From assembly GCF_030687535.1 (NCBI RefSeq), contig NZ_CP117437.1:1199501-1263500 (forward strand): a stretch of DNA of 64,000 nucleotides, given 5' to 3'. Below are positions 30,065 through 40,644 of the stretch, in pieces (the first letter of the stretch is position 1; each line of letters starts with the position of its first letter). This DNA comes from Pseudomonas sp. FP2335. Its GTDB lineage: Bacteria > Pseudomonadota > Gammaproteobacteria > Pseudomonadales > Pseudomonadaceae. The position numbers and the translations under genes are program-made. The notes under the pieces were generated by a model. That model was not told the origin of the DNA. It saw only the letters and a list, made by a program, of their open reading frames with translations, and did not search any database.

Positions 30065-30161
30065 CTGGTCAGCAAAGATGACGTCTGGCCTGAGCATCAG
30101 GTACAATTCCCGGCTATTTTTCAGCGGGCAATCTGCCTGCAGCCTTTTTGAGTGTTGATCC

Positions 30162-31961
30162 GTGAGTGATTTGAGTCATATCCGCAATTTCTCCATCATC
30201 GCCCACATTGACCATGGCAAGTCGACGCTGGCCGACCGGTTCATCCAAATGTGCGGTGGCCTTGCCGAGCGTGAAATGGAAGCCCAGGTCCTGGACTCCA
30301 TGGACCTCGAGCGTGAACGCGGCATCACCATCAAGGCCCATAGCGTTACCCTGTACTACACCGCAAAAGACGGTATCAAGTACCAGCTCAACTTCATTGA
30401 CACCCCCGGCCACGTTGACTTCACCTACGAAGTCAGCCGCTCGCTGGCCGCCTGCGAAGGCGCCTTGCTGGTGGTGGACGCCGGCCAGGGCGTTGAAGCC
30501 CAGTCCGTTGCCAACTGCTACACCGCGATCGAGCAAGGCCTGGAAGTGATGCCGGTGCTGAACAAGATCGACCTGCCACAGGCCGATCCGGACCGCGTCA
30601 AGGAAGAAATCGAAAAAATCATCGGCATTGACGCCACCGACGCCGTCGAGTGCAGCGCCAAGACCGGCCTGGGCGTCGACGAAGTGCTCGAGCGCCTGGT
30701 CAAGACCATTCCCGCGCCGACCGGCAACTACGAGGATCCGCTGCAAGCGTTGATCATCGACTCCTGGTTCGACAACTACCTGGGCGTTGTGTCCCTGGTC
30801 CGCGTGCGCCACGGCCGCGTGAAGAAGGGCGACAAGATCCTGGTCAAATCCACCGGCAAGATCCACCTGGTGGACAGCGTTGGTGTGTTCAACCCCAAGC
30901 ACACGGCGACCACCGATCTGAAAGCCGGTGAAGTAGGCTTCATCATTGCCGGTATCAAGGACATTCACGGGGCCCCGGTGGGTGACACCCTGACCTTGAG
31001 CTCGACGCCGGACGTTGACGTGCTGCCCGGCTTCAAGCGCATCCAGCCGCAGGTTTACGCCGGCCTGTTCCCGGTCAGCTCCGATGACTTCGAAGATTTC
31101 CGCGAAGCCCTGCAAAAGCTGACCCTCAACGACTCGTCGTTGCAGTACACCCCGGAAAGCTCCGACGCCCTGGGCTTCGGCTTCCGTTGCGGGTTCCTGG
31201 GCATGCTGCACATGGAGATCATCCAGGAGCGCCTGGAGCGCGAATACGACCTGGACCTGATCACCACCGCGCCAACGGTTATTTTTGAGCTGGCGCTGAA
31301 AACCGGTGAAACGATTTACGTCGACAACCCGTCCAAGCTCCCAGACTTGTCTTCCATCGAAGACATGCGCGAGCCGATTGTGCGCGCCAATATCCTGGTG
31401 CCGCAGGAACACCTGGGCAACGTCATCACCCTGTGTATCGAAAAGCGTGGCGTGCAGCACGACATGCTGTTCCTCGGTACCCAGGTCCAAGTGACCTATG
31501 ATTTGCCGATGAACGAAGTGGTCCTGGACTTCTTCGACCGTCTCAAATCCACCAGTCGCGGCTATGCTTCGCTGGATTACCATTTCGATCGTTATCAATC
31601 GGCTAATCTGGTGAAACTGGATGTGCTGATCAACGGCGACAAGGTCGATGCCCTGGCACTCATCGTGCACAAGGACAACGCGCACTACAAAGGTCGCCAG
31701 TTGACCGAGAAGATGAAAGAACTGATTCCGCGCCAGATGTTCGACGTCGCGATCCAGGCCGCCATTGGCGGGCAGATCATTGCGCGGACCTCCGTCAAGG
31801 CTCTCAGAAAGAACGTACTGGCCAAATGCTACGGCGGTGACGTAAGCCGTAAGCGCAAGCTGCTTGAGAAGCAAAAGGCCGGTAAAAAACGCATGAAGCA
31901 AGTGGGCAACGTGGAAATTCCACAAGAAGCCTTCCTTGCGGTGCTCAGGTTGGATAGTTAG
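30162..31961 (+). CDS. lepA: Elongation factor 4 (LepA) GTPase
   Basis: A 599-residue translational GTPase that acts on stalled or assembling ribosomes. The G motifs are [17 protein letters not shown] and NKIDLPQ; EF-G-like domains II, III and V follow, then the LepA-specific C-terminal domain ([29 protein letters not shown]). The start is GTG at 30162. It heads the lepA-lepB-rnc-era-recO-pdxJ block. In the pseudomonads I know, lepA follows mucD; here it follows lptG. Confidence 0.96.
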
Positions 31962-31966
31962 GTCCT

Positions 31967-32818
31967 ATGTCACTAAATTTCCCGCTGTTGCTGGTCATCG
32001 CCGTTGCCGTCTGTGGTCTTCTGGCATTGCTCGATCTGGTGTTCTTCGCCCCGCGTCGGCGGGCGGCTATCGCATCCTATCAGGGCAGCGTCAGCCAGCC
32101 CGATGCGGTGGTGGTCGAGAAGCTGAACAAAGAGCCTTTGCTGGTTGAATACGGCAAGTCGTTCTTCCCGGTACTGTTCATCGTGCTGGTGCTGCGCTCG
32201 TTCCTGGTGGAGCCGTTCCAGATCCCTTCGGGGTCGATGAAGCCTACCCTGGATGTTGGCGACTTCATCCTGGTGAACAAGTTTGCCTACGGCATCCGCC
32301 TGCCGGTGATCGACAAGAAGGTCATTGAAGTCGGCGACCCGCAGCGCGGCGATGTGATGGTGTTCCGCTTCCCGAGCGACCCGAACGTCAACTACATCAA
32401 GCGTGTGATCGGCCTGCCGGGCGACGTGATCCGCTACACCGGCGACAAGCGCCTGTTCATCAACGGTGAGTCGGTGGCTGAAAAGCTGATCGGCTCCGAG
32501 CCGAACTCCCTGGGCAGCGCCGAGCTGTACCAAGAGAAACTCGGCGCGGTGGAACACCAGATCCGCAAGGAAATGTCGCGCTACCGCCAGCCTGATGGCG
32601 AGTGGAAAGTGCCGGCCGGGCACTACTTCATGATGGGCGACAACCGTGACAACTCCAATGACAGCCGTTATTGGAACGATCCCAACATTCCCAAGGACAT
32701 GCTGGGCATGGTTCCCGACGAGAACATCGTCGGCAAGGCCTTCGCGGTCTGGATGAGCTGGCCGGAGTCCAAACTCAGCCACCTGCCGAACTTCTCGCGA
32801 GTCGGGCTGATCAAGTAA
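31967..32818 (+). CDS. lepB: Signal peptidase I
   Basis: A 283-residue inner-membrane serine protease that removes signal peptides from Sec and Tat substrates. Two membrane helices come first (about 4-22 and 58-76). The catalytic Ser is in PSGSMKPTL, the catalytic Lys in NYIKRVIGLPGD, and the conserved box GDNRDNSNDSR lies near the C-terminus. Starts 5 bp after lepA, so coupled to it. Confidence 0.96.
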   Translation: MSLNFPLLLVIAVAVCGLLALLDLVFFAPRRRAAIASYQGSVSQPDAVVVEKLNKEPLLVEYGKSFFPVLFIVLVLRSFLVEPFQIPSGSMKPTLDVGDFILVNKFAYGIRLPVIDKKVIEVGDPQRGDVMVFRFPSDPNVNYIKRVIGLPGDVIRYTGDKRLFINGESVAEKLIGSEPNSLGSAELYQEKLGAVEHQIRKEMSRYRQPDGEWKVPAGHYFMMGDNRDNSNDSRYWNDPNIPKDMLGMVPDENIVGKAFAVWMSWPESKLSHLPNFSRVGLIK

Positions 32819-32824
32819 TACAGG

Positions 32825-32855
32825 CGGCGCTGTGAACACAGCGCCGAATGCTTTT
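32825..32855 (+). terminator. Hairpin after lepB
   Basis: CGGCGCTGTG and CACAGCGCCG form a perfect 10-bp stem, followed by a weak CTTTT tract. It lies in the 148-bp gap before rnc. It may partly terminate or act as an RNase III-type processing stem; which one is not clear. Confidence 0.5.
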
Positions 32856-32966
32856 CTGGGGCTTGGACAAATGTCCGGCCTCATGCAGCACCAACCAGGA
32901 TTTGAATTTGAACACTGCGTCAATCGTCGATGGCCGCCGGTGCCACCACACAGATATGGGTAAACC

Positions 32967-33656
32967 GTGACCGTTTCTCTAGCACGTCTCGAGCGCCAGC
33001 TCGGCTACACCTTCAAGGACCAGGAATTGATGGTCCTTGCCCTCACACACCGCAGCTTTGCAGGGCGTAACAACGAACGCCTGGAATTCCTCGGTGATGC
33101 CATCCTCAATTTCGTCGCCGGTGAAGCGCTGTTCGAGCGTTTCCCCCAAGCCCGTGAAGGCCAGTTGTCGCGCCTGCGTGCGCGCCTGGTGAAGGGCGAG
33201 ACCCTGGCCGTGCTGGCCCGCGGTTTCGGCCTGGGCGAGTACCTGCGCCTGGGCTCCGGCGAGTTGAAGAGCGGCGGTTTCCGCCGTGAGTCGATCCTGG
33301 CCGACGCTCTTGAAGCGCTGATCGGTGCGATCTATCTCGACGCCGGCATGGAAGCGGCCAAGGAGCGCGTCACCGCCTGGCTGACCTCCGAGATCGAGAG
33401 CCTGACGCTGGTCGACACCAACAAAGATCCCAAGACCCGCCTGCAGGAATTCCTGCAATCGCGCGGTTGCGAACTGCCACGCTATGAAGTGGTGGACATC
33501 CAGGGTGAGCCCCATTGCCGCGTGTTTTTCGTGGAATGTGAAATCACCTTACTGAACGAAAAAAGCCGAGGTCAGGGTGTGAGCCGTCGTATTGCCGAAC
33601 AGGTAGCGGCCGCTGCAGCACTGATTGCCCTGGGCGTGGAGAATGGCCATGACTGA
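32967..33656 (+). CDS. rnc: Ribonuclease III
   Basis: A 229-residue double-strand RNA endonuclease for rRNA and mRNA processing. The RNase III signature [15 protein letters not shown] carries the metal-binding acidic residues; a second acidic site ([17 protein letters not shown]) and a C-terminal dsRNA-binding domain ([22 protein letters not shown]) follow. The start is GTG at 32967. It overlaps era by 8 bp. Unlike P. aeruginosa, where I recall a DUF4845 gene between lepB and rnc, none fits in the gap here. Confidence 0.96.
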   Translation: MTVSLARLERQLGYTFKDQELMVLALTHRSFAGRNNERLEFLGDAILNFVAGEALFERFPQAREGQLSRLRARLVKGETLAVLARGFGLGEYLRLGSGELKSGGFRRESILADALEALIGAIYLDAGMEAAKERVTAWLTSEIESLTLVDTNKDPKTRLQEFLQSRGCELPRYEVVDIQGEPHCRVFFVECEITLLNEKSRGQGVSRRIAEQVAAAAALIALGVENGHD

Positions 33657-34551
33657 TTCAACCGCAACACGCTGTGGCTATGTTGCCATCGTCGGCCGCC
33701 CGAACGTGGGCAAGTCCACGCTGCTGAACCATATCCTCGGCCAGAAGCTCGCGATCACCTCGCGCAAGCCGCAGACCACCCGCCACAACATGCTGGGCAT
33801 CAAGACCGAAGGCACCGTGCAAGCGGTCTATGTCGATACCCCGGGCATGCACAAAGGCGGCGAGAAAGCCCTCAACCGCTACATGAACAAGACCGCTTCG
33901 GCGGCGTTGAAAGACGTCGACGTGGTGATCTTCGTGGTTGACCGCACCAAGTGGACCGACGAAGACCAGATGGTCCTCGAACGTGTGCAGTACGTCACCG
34001 GCCCGTTGATCGTCGCGCTGAACAAGACCGACCGCATCGAAGACAAAGCCGAGCTGATGCCGCACCTGAGCTGGTTGCAGGAACAACTGCCGAATGCCCA
34101 GATCATCCCGATCTCGGCCCAGCACGGTCACAACCTGGAAGCCCTGGAGCGCGTGATCGCCGAGCACCTGCCGGAGAACGAGCACTTCTTCCCGGAAGAC
34201 CAGATCACCGACCGCAGCAGCCGCTTCCTGGCCGCCGAGCTGGTGCGCGAGAAAATCATGCGCCAGATGGGCGCCGAACTGCCGTACCAGATCACCGTCG
34301 AAATCGAAGAGTTCAAGCAGCAGGGCAAGACCTTGCACATCCATGCGCTGATTCTCGTCGAGCGTGATGGCCAGAAGAAAATCATCATTGGCGACAAGGG
34401 CGAGCGCATCAAGCGCATCGGTACCGAAGCGCGCAAGGACATGGAATTGCTGTTCGATTCCAAGATCATGCTCAACCTGTGGGTGAAGGTGAAAGGCGGC
34501 TGGTCCGACGACGAACGCGCACTGCGCTCCCTGGGCTACGGCGACCTGTAA
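33649..34551 (+). CDS. era: GTPase Era
   Basis: A 300-residue GTPase needed for 16S rRNA maturation and 30S assembly. G1 is [10 protein letters not shown]3 DTPGMHKGG and G4 NKTD; the C-terminal KH domain has [22 protein letters not shown] for binding the 16S 3' end. Start ATG at 33649 lies inside the rnc end. recO follows, but only after a 155-bp gap that holds a REP doublet. Confidence 0.97.
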   Translation: MTDSTATRCGYVAIVGRPNVGKSTLLNHILGQKLAITSRKPQTTRHNMLGIKTEGTVQAVYVDTPGMHKGGEKALNRYMNKTASAALKDVDVVIFVVDRTKWTDEDQMVLERVQYVTGPLIVALNKTDRIEDKAELMPHLSWLQEQLPNAQIIPISAQHGHNLEALERVIAEHLPENEHFFPEDQITDRSSRFLAAELVREKIMRQMGAELPYQITVEIEEFKQQGKTLHIHALILVERDGQKKIIIGDKGERIKRIGTEARKDMELLFDSKIMLNLWVKVKGGWSDDERALRSLGYGDL

Positions 34552-34571
34552 GAACACCGCAGGACTAAAAA

Positions 34572-34660
34572 TGTGGGAGCGGGCTTGCTCGCGAATGCGG
34601 TGGATCAGTCACTGATAAGTCGACTGGCACACCGCATTCGCGAGCAAGCCCGCTCCCACA
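34572..34660. repeat. 89-bp REP doublet (family A, copy 2)
   Basis: Same 89-bp layout as the copy at 20581: TGTGGGAGCGGGCTTGCTCG arm, CGAATGCGGT, variable centre and inverse complement. It lies between era and recO, two genes that otherwise would be one transcript. Confidence 0.95.
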
Positions 34661-34706
34661 TTCGGTTTGTGTAGTTTTCAACAATGCATTCCAGCAGTGA
34701 GACCCC

Positions 34707-35390
34707 ATGTCCCAATCCCTCAGCCAACCCGCCTACGTCCTGCACAGCCGCGCCTACCGCGAGACCAGCGCTCTGGTGGACTTCCTCACGCCCCAAGGCC
34801 GCCTGCGTGCAGTGTTGCGCAGCGCGCGGGGCAAGGCGGGCACGCAGGCAAGGCCGTTCGTGGCGTTGGACGTGGAGTTTCGCGGCAAGGGCGAGCTGAA
34901 AAACGTTGGCCGCTTGGAAAGCGTCGGCACCTCTGCCTGGCTCAATGGCGAAGCGCTGTTCAGCGGCCTTTACCTCAACGAATTGCTGATTCGCCTGCTC
35001 CCTGCCGAAGACCCCCATCCGGCTGTCTTCGATCACTACGCCGCCACTTTGCTCGCCCTCGCCGAAGGCCGCCCCCTGGAGCCTTTGCTGCGTGCGTTCG
35101 AATGGCGCCTGCTCGACGACCTCGGCTACGGCTTCGAACTGGCCAACGACCTGCACGGCGAGCCCATCGCGGCCGACGGCATGTACCGCCTGCAAGTCGA
35201 CGCCGGCCTGGAGCGCGTCTACCTGCTGCAACCCGGCCTGTTCCAGGGCACCGAGTTGCTGGCCATGAGCGAAGCCGACTGGAGCGCCCCCGGTGCCTTG
35301 TCCGCCGCCAAGCGTCTGATGCGCCAAGCGTTGGCCGTGCATCTGGGCGGCCGGCCGCTGGTCAGTCGCGAGTTGTTTCGAAAGCCCTGA
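34707..35390 (+). CDS. recO: DNA repair protein RecO
   Basis: A 227-residue recombination mediator of the RecFOR pathway. The N-terminal OB fold starts [21 protein letters not shown] and includes [15 protein letters not shown]; a helical C-terminal domain follows. Gammaproteobacterial RecO lacks the zinc-finger cysteines, and so does this one. Start ATG at 34707 follows GAGACC. pdxJ follows 51 bp downstream. Confidence 0.93.
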   Translation: MSQSLSQPAYVLHSRAYRETSALVDFLTPQGRLRAVLRSARGKAGTQARPFVALDVEFRGKGELKNVGRLESVGTSAWLNGEALFSGLYLNELLIRLLPAEDPHPAVFDHYAATLLALAEGRPLEPLLRAFEWRLLDDLGYGFELANDLHGEPIAADGMYRLQVDAGLERVYLLQPGLFQGTELLAMSEADWSAPGALSAAKRLMRQALAVHLGGRPLVSRELFRKP

Positions 35391-35441
35391 CAACCCCGTG
35401 TATGCTGTGCGGCGTTTCTTTCCCTTTTCAGGAGCGCTTCC

Positions 35442-36185
35442 GTGACCACCAGCAATCGCATTCTTCTTGGCGTCAACATCGACCACGTCGCTACCCTGCG
35501 CCAGGCCCGGGGCACCCGTTACCCTGACCCGGTCAAGGCTGCGCTGGACGCCGAAGAAGCGGGCGCCGACGGCATCACCGTGCACCTGCGCGAAGACCGT
35601 CGCCATATCCAGGAGCGCGACGTGTTGCTGCTCAAGGATGTGCTGCAAACCCGCATGAACTTTGAAATGGGCGTCACCGAAGAAATGATGGCGTTCGCCG
35701 AACGCATCCGCCCGGCGCACATCTGCCTGGTCCCGGAAACGCGCCAGGAACTCACCACCGAAGGCGGCCTCGACGTTGCCGGCCAGGAGGCGCGGATCAA
35801 GGCGGCGGTGGATCGTCTGTCGCAGATCGGCAGCGAAGTCTCGTTGTTCATCGATGCCGACGAGCGCCAGATCGAAGCCTCGCGCCGCGTCGGTGCGCCG
35901 GCCATCGAGCTGCACACCGGCCGTTATGCCGATGCCACCACGCCGACCGAAGTGGCTGACGAACTGCAGCGCATCATCGACGGTGTTGCCGTTGGCCTGC
36001 GCGAAGGTTTGATCGTCAATGCCGGCCACGGCCTGCACTACCACAACGTTGAAGCCGTGGCGGCGATCAAGGGTATCAACGAGCTGAACATCGGCCATGC
36101 GCTGGTGGCGCATGCGTTGTTCGTCGGCTTCAAAGGTGCCGTGGCCGAGATGAAGGCCCTGATCCTGGCTGCCGCCAAGGCCTGA
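35442..36185 (+). CDS. pdxJ: Pyridoxine 5'-phosphate synthase
   Basis: A 247-residue TIM-barrel enzyme that condenses 1-deoxyxylulose 5-phosphate with aminoacetone phosphate, the last ring-forming step of DXP-dependent vitamin B6 synthesis. [19 protein letters not shown] is the signature; [10 protein letters not shown] and [10 protein letters not shown] carry other active-site residues. The start is GTG at 35442 with AGGAG upstream. It is the last gene of the lepA block. Confidence 0.96.
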   Translation: MTTSNRILLGVNIDHVATLRQARGTRYPDPVKAALDAEEAGADGITVHLREDRRHIQERDVLLLKDVLQTRMNFEMGVTEEMMAFAERIRPAHICLVPETRQELTTEGGLDVAGQEARIKAAVDRLSQIGSEVSLFIDADERQIEASRRVGAPAIELHTGRYADATTPTEVADELQRIIDGVAVGLREGLIVNAGHGLHYHNVEAVAAIKGINELNIGHALVAHALFVGFKGAVAEMKALILAAAKA

Positions 36186-36222
36186 ACCAACACAGTCTAA
36201 AAACCACTGAAGATCAAAAAAA

Positions 36223-36311
36223 TGTGGGAGCGGGCTTGCTCGCGAATGCGGTCTGTCAGTTGATACATCTGTGGCTGACCCACCGCTTTCGCGAGCAAGC
36301 CCGCTCCCACA
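36223..36311. repeat. 89-bp REP doublet (family A, copy 3)
   Basis: Same arms and exact length as the other copies; the right arm begins CACCGCTTTCGCGAGC with one changed base. It separates pdxJ from the multicopper oxidase gene. Confidence 0.95.
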
Positions 36312-36452
36312 CAAGCCCACACCCACAGTTGATCTTTGGCGTGTCCAGAATTCAGCCATGCGGCAATGCGAAGCCTTACTGTTTAGCCGATGCAGGTGTA
36401 TCGTATCAGCCCTTTGCAGGCCCTGTGCCCGCGGCCGATACGTGAGGTTGTT

Positions 36453-37829
36453 GTGTCCCGATCCTTTTCCCGTCGACAAATCCTGGGTGGTCTCGCAGGC
36501 CTGGCCGTAGTGGGCGTCGGTGCTGGTGGCGCCTACCGCTACTGGCTGGGAAAGGTCGCCGAGGCCGAAGCGGGCCACGATTACGAGCTGATCGCCGCGC
36601 CGTTGGACGTGGAACTGGTGCCGGGCCACAAGACCGAGGCCTGGGCGTTCGGCCCGTCGGCGCCGGGCACCGAGTTGCGCGTACGCCAGGGCGAATGGCT
36701 GCGGGTGCGCTTTATCAACCACCTGCCGGTCGCCACCACCATTCATTGGCACGGCATCCGCCTGCCGCTGGAAATGGACGGCGTGCCCTACGTCTCCCAG
36801 TTGCCGGTCTTGCCTGGTGAGTACTTCGACTACAAATTCCGTGTGCCCGACGCCGGCAGCTACTGGTATCACCCCCATGTGAACAGCAGCGAAGAACTCG
36901 GCCGTGGCCTGGTCGGCCCGCTGATCATTGAAGAGCGCGAGCCCACCGGGTTCAAACACGAACGCACCTTGAGCCTGAAAAGCTGGCACGTGGACGAAGA
37001 GGGCGCCTTCGTCGCTTTCAGCGTACCCCGTGAGGCCGCGCGTGGCGGTACTGCCGGGCGGTTATCGACGATCAACGGCGTGTCCCAGGCGGTGATCGAC
37101 TTGCCCGCCGGGCAGATCACCCGCGTGCGCTTGCTCAACCTCGACAACACCCTGACTTATCGCATCAACATCCCTGACGTCGAAGCGCAGATCTACGCGC
37201 TGGACGGCAACCCTATCGAGCCGCGCCCGCTGGGCAAGGAATACTGGCTGGGCCCGGGCATGCGCATCTGCCTGGCGATCAAGGCACCGCCGGCCGGCGA
37301 AGAGTTGTCGATCCGCAACGGCCCGGTGCGCCTGGGCACGTTCCGCTCGGTCGCCAACAGCGATGCGCCGACGGACTGGCCAGCGGCGTTGCCCGCCAAC
37401 CCGATTGCCGAGCCGGACCTGGCCAACGCCGAGAAACTCAACTTCAATTTCGAGTGGGTCGGCACCGTTTCCGTCGACGATGGTCGGCCGCCCAGCCTGT
37501 GGCAAATCAACGGTCAGGCCTGGGACATCACTGACAAGACCTGCGCCGACCGGCCCATCGCCAAGCTGGAGAAGGGCAAGAGCTACATCTTCGAATTGAA
37601 GAACATGACCCAGTACCAGCACCCGATCCACCTGCACGGCATGAGCTTCAAGGTGATCGCCTCGAACCGCCACAAGGTGATCCCGTACTTCACCGACACT
37701 TACCTGTTGGGCAAGAACGAACGCGCCCGCGTGGCGCTGGTGGCAGATAACCCGGGGGTATGGATGTTTCATTGCCACGTGATCGATCACATGGAAACCG
37801 GCCTGATGGCCGCCATCGAGGTGGCGTGA
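36453..37829 (+). CDS. Tat-exported multicopper oxidase
   Basis: A 458-residue three-domain copper oxidase. The GTG at 36453 gives (M)SRSFSRRQILGGLAG, a twin-arginine signal peptide, with GAGG five bases upstream. Copper-binding motifs are HWHGIRLP, WYHPHVNSS, HPIHLHGMSF and the type 1 site HCHVIDHMETGLM. Such enzymes oxidise Cu(I), Fe(II), Mn(II) or phenols in the periplasm; the substrate is not clear. No Met-rich CueO-type insert is seen. Its stop overlaps the tadA start, so the two are coupled. Confidence 0.9.
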   Translation: MSRSFSRRQILGGLAGLAVVGVGAGGAYRYWLGKVAEAEAGHDYELIAAPLDVELVPGHKTEAWAFGPSAPGTELRVRQGEWLRVRFINHLPVATTIHWHGIRLPLEMDGVPYVSQLPVLPGEYFDYKFRVPDAGSYWYHPHVNSSEELGRGLVGPLIIEEREPTGFKHERTLSLKSWHVDEEGAFVAFSVPREAARGGTAGRLSTINGVSQAVIDLPAGQITRVRLLNLDNTLTYRINIPDVEAQIYALDGNPIEPRPLGKEYWLGPGMRICLAIKAPPAGEELSIRNGPVRLGTFRSVANSDAPTDWPAALPANPIAEPDLANAEKLNFNFEWVGTVSVDDGRPPSLWQINGQAWDITDKTCADRPIAKLEKGKSYIFELKNMTQYQHPIHLHGMSFKVIASNRHKVIPYFTDTYLLGKNERARVALVADNPGVWMFHCHVIDHMETGLMAAIEVA

Positions 37830-38329
37830 TGCGCCAGTTCCGCCCCACCGCGATCATCGACCGCAGCCGCGACCAGGACTTCATGCGCGAAGCCCTGGCC
37901 CTCGCTGCCCAGGGCGCAGCCTTGGGTGAAGTGCCGGTAGGCGCGGTGCTGGTCCAGGACGGCGAAATCATCGGCCGTGGCTTCAATTGCCCGATCAGCG
38001 GCAACGACCCCAGCGCCCACGCCGAAATGGTCGCTATCCGCAATGCCGCGCAGGCCATCAGCAACTATCGGCTGGTGGGCAGCACGCTGTACGTGACGTT
38101 GGAACCGTGCAGCATGTGCGCCGGTTTGATCGTGCATTCGCGGGTGGCGCGGGTGGTGTACGGCGCGCTGGAGCCGAAGGCGGGGATTGTGCAGAGCCAG
38201 GGGCAGTTTTTTACCCAGGGGTTTCTCAATCACAAAGTGCTGTTTGAAGGCGGGGTGTTGGCCGAGGAGTGCGGTACCGTCCTCAGCGAATTCTTCAAGG
38301 CCCGAAGGGCCAAACCACAATCCAACTAA
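37829..38329 (+). CDS. tadA: tRNA adenosine(34) deaminase
   Basis: A 166-residue zinc deaminase that converts A34 to inosine in tRNA-Arg(ACG); essential in most bacteria. The catalytic HAEM contains the zinc His and the proton-shuttling Glu; PCSMC holds the two zinc Cys. The N-terminus EALALAAQGAALGEVPVGAVLV is typical. The ATG overlaps the oxidase TGA by one base. Confidence 0.96.
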   Translation: MRQFRPTAIIDRSRDQDFMREALALAAQGAALGEVPVGAVLVQDGEIIGRGFNCPISGNDPSAHAEMVAIRNAAQAISNYRLVGSTLYVTLEPCSMCAGLIVHSRVARVVYGALEPKAGIVQSQGQFFTQGFLNHKVLFEGGVLAEECGTVLSEFFKARRAKPQSN

Positions 38330-38342
38330 CACCGCAGACCAA

Positions 38343-38370
38343 TGTGGGAGCAGGCAAGCCAGCTCCCACA
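38343..38370. repeat. 28-bp single-hairpin REP derivative
   Basis: TGTGGGAGCAGGC / inverse GCCAGCTCCCACA with an AA centre, followed by GTTTTGATCT. It is one compact palindrome related to the outer arm of the 89-bp doublets. It lies after tadA and may act as its terminator. Confidence 0.75.
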
Positions 38371-38405
38371 GTTTTGATCTCTATTTATTCAGTGAAACCG
38401 CACGC

Positions 38406-39362
38406 TTACTTGCGAGCGATGATGACGGCCCGCATCGGCGCCGGCAGCCCTTCGATGGTCTTGCTGTGATCCTCGGGATCAAGGAAGTCGCTCAGCGACT
38501 GATACTTCATCCACTCCGTCCCCCGCTGTTCCTCCACCGTGGTCACGCTCACGTCCACACAGCGCACATCACTGAACCCGGCGCGCCGCAGCCACAGCAT
38601 CAGCGCCGGTACCGAGGGCAGGAACCACACGTTGCGCATCTGCGCGTAGCGGTCTTCCGGCACCAGTACTTGTTGCTGATCGCCTTCCACCACCAGGGTT
38701 TCCAGGACCAGTTCGCCGCCCTTGACCAGGGTGTCTTTCAGCGCCAACAGATGCTCGATCGGTGAACGCCGGTGATAGAACACGCCCATGGAAAACACCG
38801 TGTCGAAGCCTTCCAGGTTCGCCGGCAGGTCTTCGAACGGGAACGGCAGGTGCCAGGCCTTCGGTTCCGACAGGTAACGCTGCACCGCCTGGAACTGGCA
38901 GAAGAACAGCCAGTTCGGGTCGACGCCAATCACACTGTCCGCCCCGGCGCCGAGCATGCGCCACATGTAGTAGCCATTGCCGCAGCCCACATCAAGGATT
39001 CGCTTGCCCTTGAGGTTCAAATGCGGGGCCACCCGCGACCACTTCCAGTCTGAACGCCATTCGGTGTCCACATGCACGCCGAACAGGTTGAACGGGCCTT
39101 TGCGCCACGGGCTCAGGCCCATCAACGCGGTGCGCATTTGTGCGCGGGTTTCGTCGTCGCAATCGGTGTCGAGGGTCAGGCCATTGAGCAAGTCCACCTC
39201 GCTTGGCTGGATCTTTGGCAAGGCGTCCAACGCACTCTGCCAACGCTCCAGGTCGCCATGACCCTTTTCCATCTTGCTATCGAGTTGCGCTTGCAGGCCC
39301 TGGGCCCACACAGCCAGGGGAGTGCCGACCAGATGGCGGGCGAGGGGGGACAGATCAATCAT
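38406..39362 (-). CDS. cmoB: tRNA U34 carboxymethyltransferase CmoB
   Basis: A 318-residue enzyme that transfers a carboxymethyl group from carboxy-SAM to 5-hydroxyuridine-34 of tRNAs, giving the cmo5U wobble base. The SAM fold has [18 protein letters not shown]; the [34 protein letters not shown] region is characteristic. The start overlaps the cmoA stop (ATGA), so the two pathway enzymes are coupled. Confidence 0.95.
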   Translation of the reverse strand: MIDLSPLARHLVGTPLAVWAQGLQAQLDSKMEKGHGDLERWQSALDALPKIQPSEVDLLNGLTLDTDCDDETRAQMRTALMGLSPWRKGPFNLFGVHVDTEWRSDWKWSRVAPHLNLKGKRILDVGCGNGYYMWRMLGAGADSVIGVDPNWLFFCQFQAVQRYLSEPKAWHLPFPFEDLPANLEGFDTVFSMGVFYHRRSPIEHLLALKDTLVKGGELVLETLVVEGDQQQVLVPEDRYAQMRNVWFLPSVPALMLWLRRAGFSDVRCVDVSVTTVEEQRGTEWMKYQSLSDFLDPEDHSKTIEGLPAPMRAVIIARK

Positions 39363-40102
39363 GGCAAGGCAATCAACGAGGCAAAGTTAAGACACTGGAA
39401 CCACGGCACGACTTTCGAGAAACCGGCCGCCAGCAGGCGTTCGCGGTGTTCTTCGAGGCTGTCGGGCTTCATGACGTTTTCGATGGCGCTGCGCTTCTGG
39501 GCGATTTCCAGTTCGCTGTAGCCGTTGGCGCGTTTGAACGCGATATGCAGGTCGGTGAGCAGTTCATGTTCTTCAACATCGTTGAAGCGCAGCTTTTCCG
39601 ACAGGATCAGCGCCCCACCCGGCAGCAGCGACTGGCGGATGCGCGAGAGCAGCGCCAGGCGTTCTTCGGGGGCGATGAACTGCAGGGTGAAGTTCAGCGC
39701 CACCACCGAGGCCGGTTGAAATTGCAGCGCGAGAATATCGCCTTCGACCACCTCGACCGGCAGCAACTCCTGGAACATCGAGTCCTGGCCATTGAGGTAC
39801 TCGCGGCAACGCTCGACCATCGCCGCCGAGTTATCCACCGCGATCACCCGGCAGCCGTCGGTACGCACATGCCGGCGCAGGGCCTGGGTCACCGCGCCGA
39901 GGGATGAACCGAGGTCGTAGAGCACGCTATTGGGCTGGGCAAACTGCGCCGCGAGCACGCCGAGGTTTTCGACGATGGTCGGGTAACCCGGCACCGAGCG
40001 CTTGATCATGTCCGGGAACACCCGCACCACATCCTCGTTAAAGGCGAAGTCCGGCACCTGGGTCAGGGGCTGGGCGAATAGGCGATCGGGTTGTTTGCTC
40101 AC
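39359..40102 (-). CDS. cmoA: Carboxy-SAM synthase CmoA
   Basis: A 247-residue enzyme that makes carboxy-SAM from SAM and prephenate for CmoB. The N-terminal [28 protein letters not shown] and the SAM loop [13 protein letters not shown] are typical. It is the first gene of the cmoAB unit; start ATG at 40102 follows GGAACAACC. Confidence 0.95.
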   Translation of the reverse strand: MSKQPDRLFAQPLTQVPDFAFNEDVVRVFPDMIKRSVPGYPTIVENLGVLAAQFAQPNSVLYDLGSSLGAVTQALRRHVRTDGCRVIAVDNSAAMVERCREYLNGQDSMFQELLPVEVVEGDILALQFQPASVVALNFTLQFIAPEERLALLSRIRQSLLPGGALILSEKLRFNDVEEHELLTDLHIAFKRANGYSELEIAQKRSAIENVMKPDSLEEHRERLLAAGFSKVVPWFQCLNFASLIALP

Positions 40103-40278
40103 GGTTGTTCCGGCATTGATGGGGGGAAGGCCGGCATTTTAGCCAAGTTGACAGCGGGATGCATGGTTGATCGGACCGTTAGTCAGGCAAGGCGGGCGAC
40201 CTGTTAATTCTGACAGTAGACGGCTTATTTGCGAGGGCCTAAGTTCGGGGGAGTCTGATATTCCCTGAGGATGCAATC

Positions 40279-40644
40279 ATGAGCCTGAAACTGACCGTCA
40301 CTGACAAGAAGTTGAAAGCGCTGCTGGCAAAGATCAACAAGGACAAGAAAATCGACGCCACTGAATTTCTCGATCTGAGAAAACAGGCGGATGACGAAAT
40401 TGCCAAAAGCGCGTTGCTGCCCGTACGCGACAACCTGCGGATTATTTCCAATGCCGCCGACATCTTGTCCGACGCCATGAAGATCCTGTACCTGGAATTG
40501 CGTCGCCTCGACTACGGCGTGCCCGACAAGGACCCTGTCAAGAACGCCAAGAAAGAGGCGGAAAAGGCCGCGCTTAAAAAGGCCGTCGAATTTCAGTTGG
40601 CCTATGCCATCGAAAGTTATCGGTTCACGCTCGACAAGTTGTGA
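40279..40644 (+). CDS. Small Lys-rich helical hypothetical protein
   Basis: A 121-residue protein that I do not recognise. It is mostly helical and highly charged, with Lys-rich stretches (LTVTDKKLKALLAKINKDKK and KNAKKEAEKAALKK); no signal peptide, membrane helix or Cys. Base composition is lower in GC than the neighbours. Start ATG at 40279 follows CTGAGGATGC. Its last 28 bp overlap the convergent lysoplasmalogenase gene. The lower GC and overlap hint at later arrival, but this is weak. Confidence 0.65.
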   Translation: MSLKLTVTDKKLKALLAKINKDKKIDATEFLDLRKQADDEIAKSALLPVRDNLRIISNAADILSDAMKILYLELRRLDYGVPDKDPVKNAKKEAEKAALKKAVEFQLAYAIESYRFTLDKL

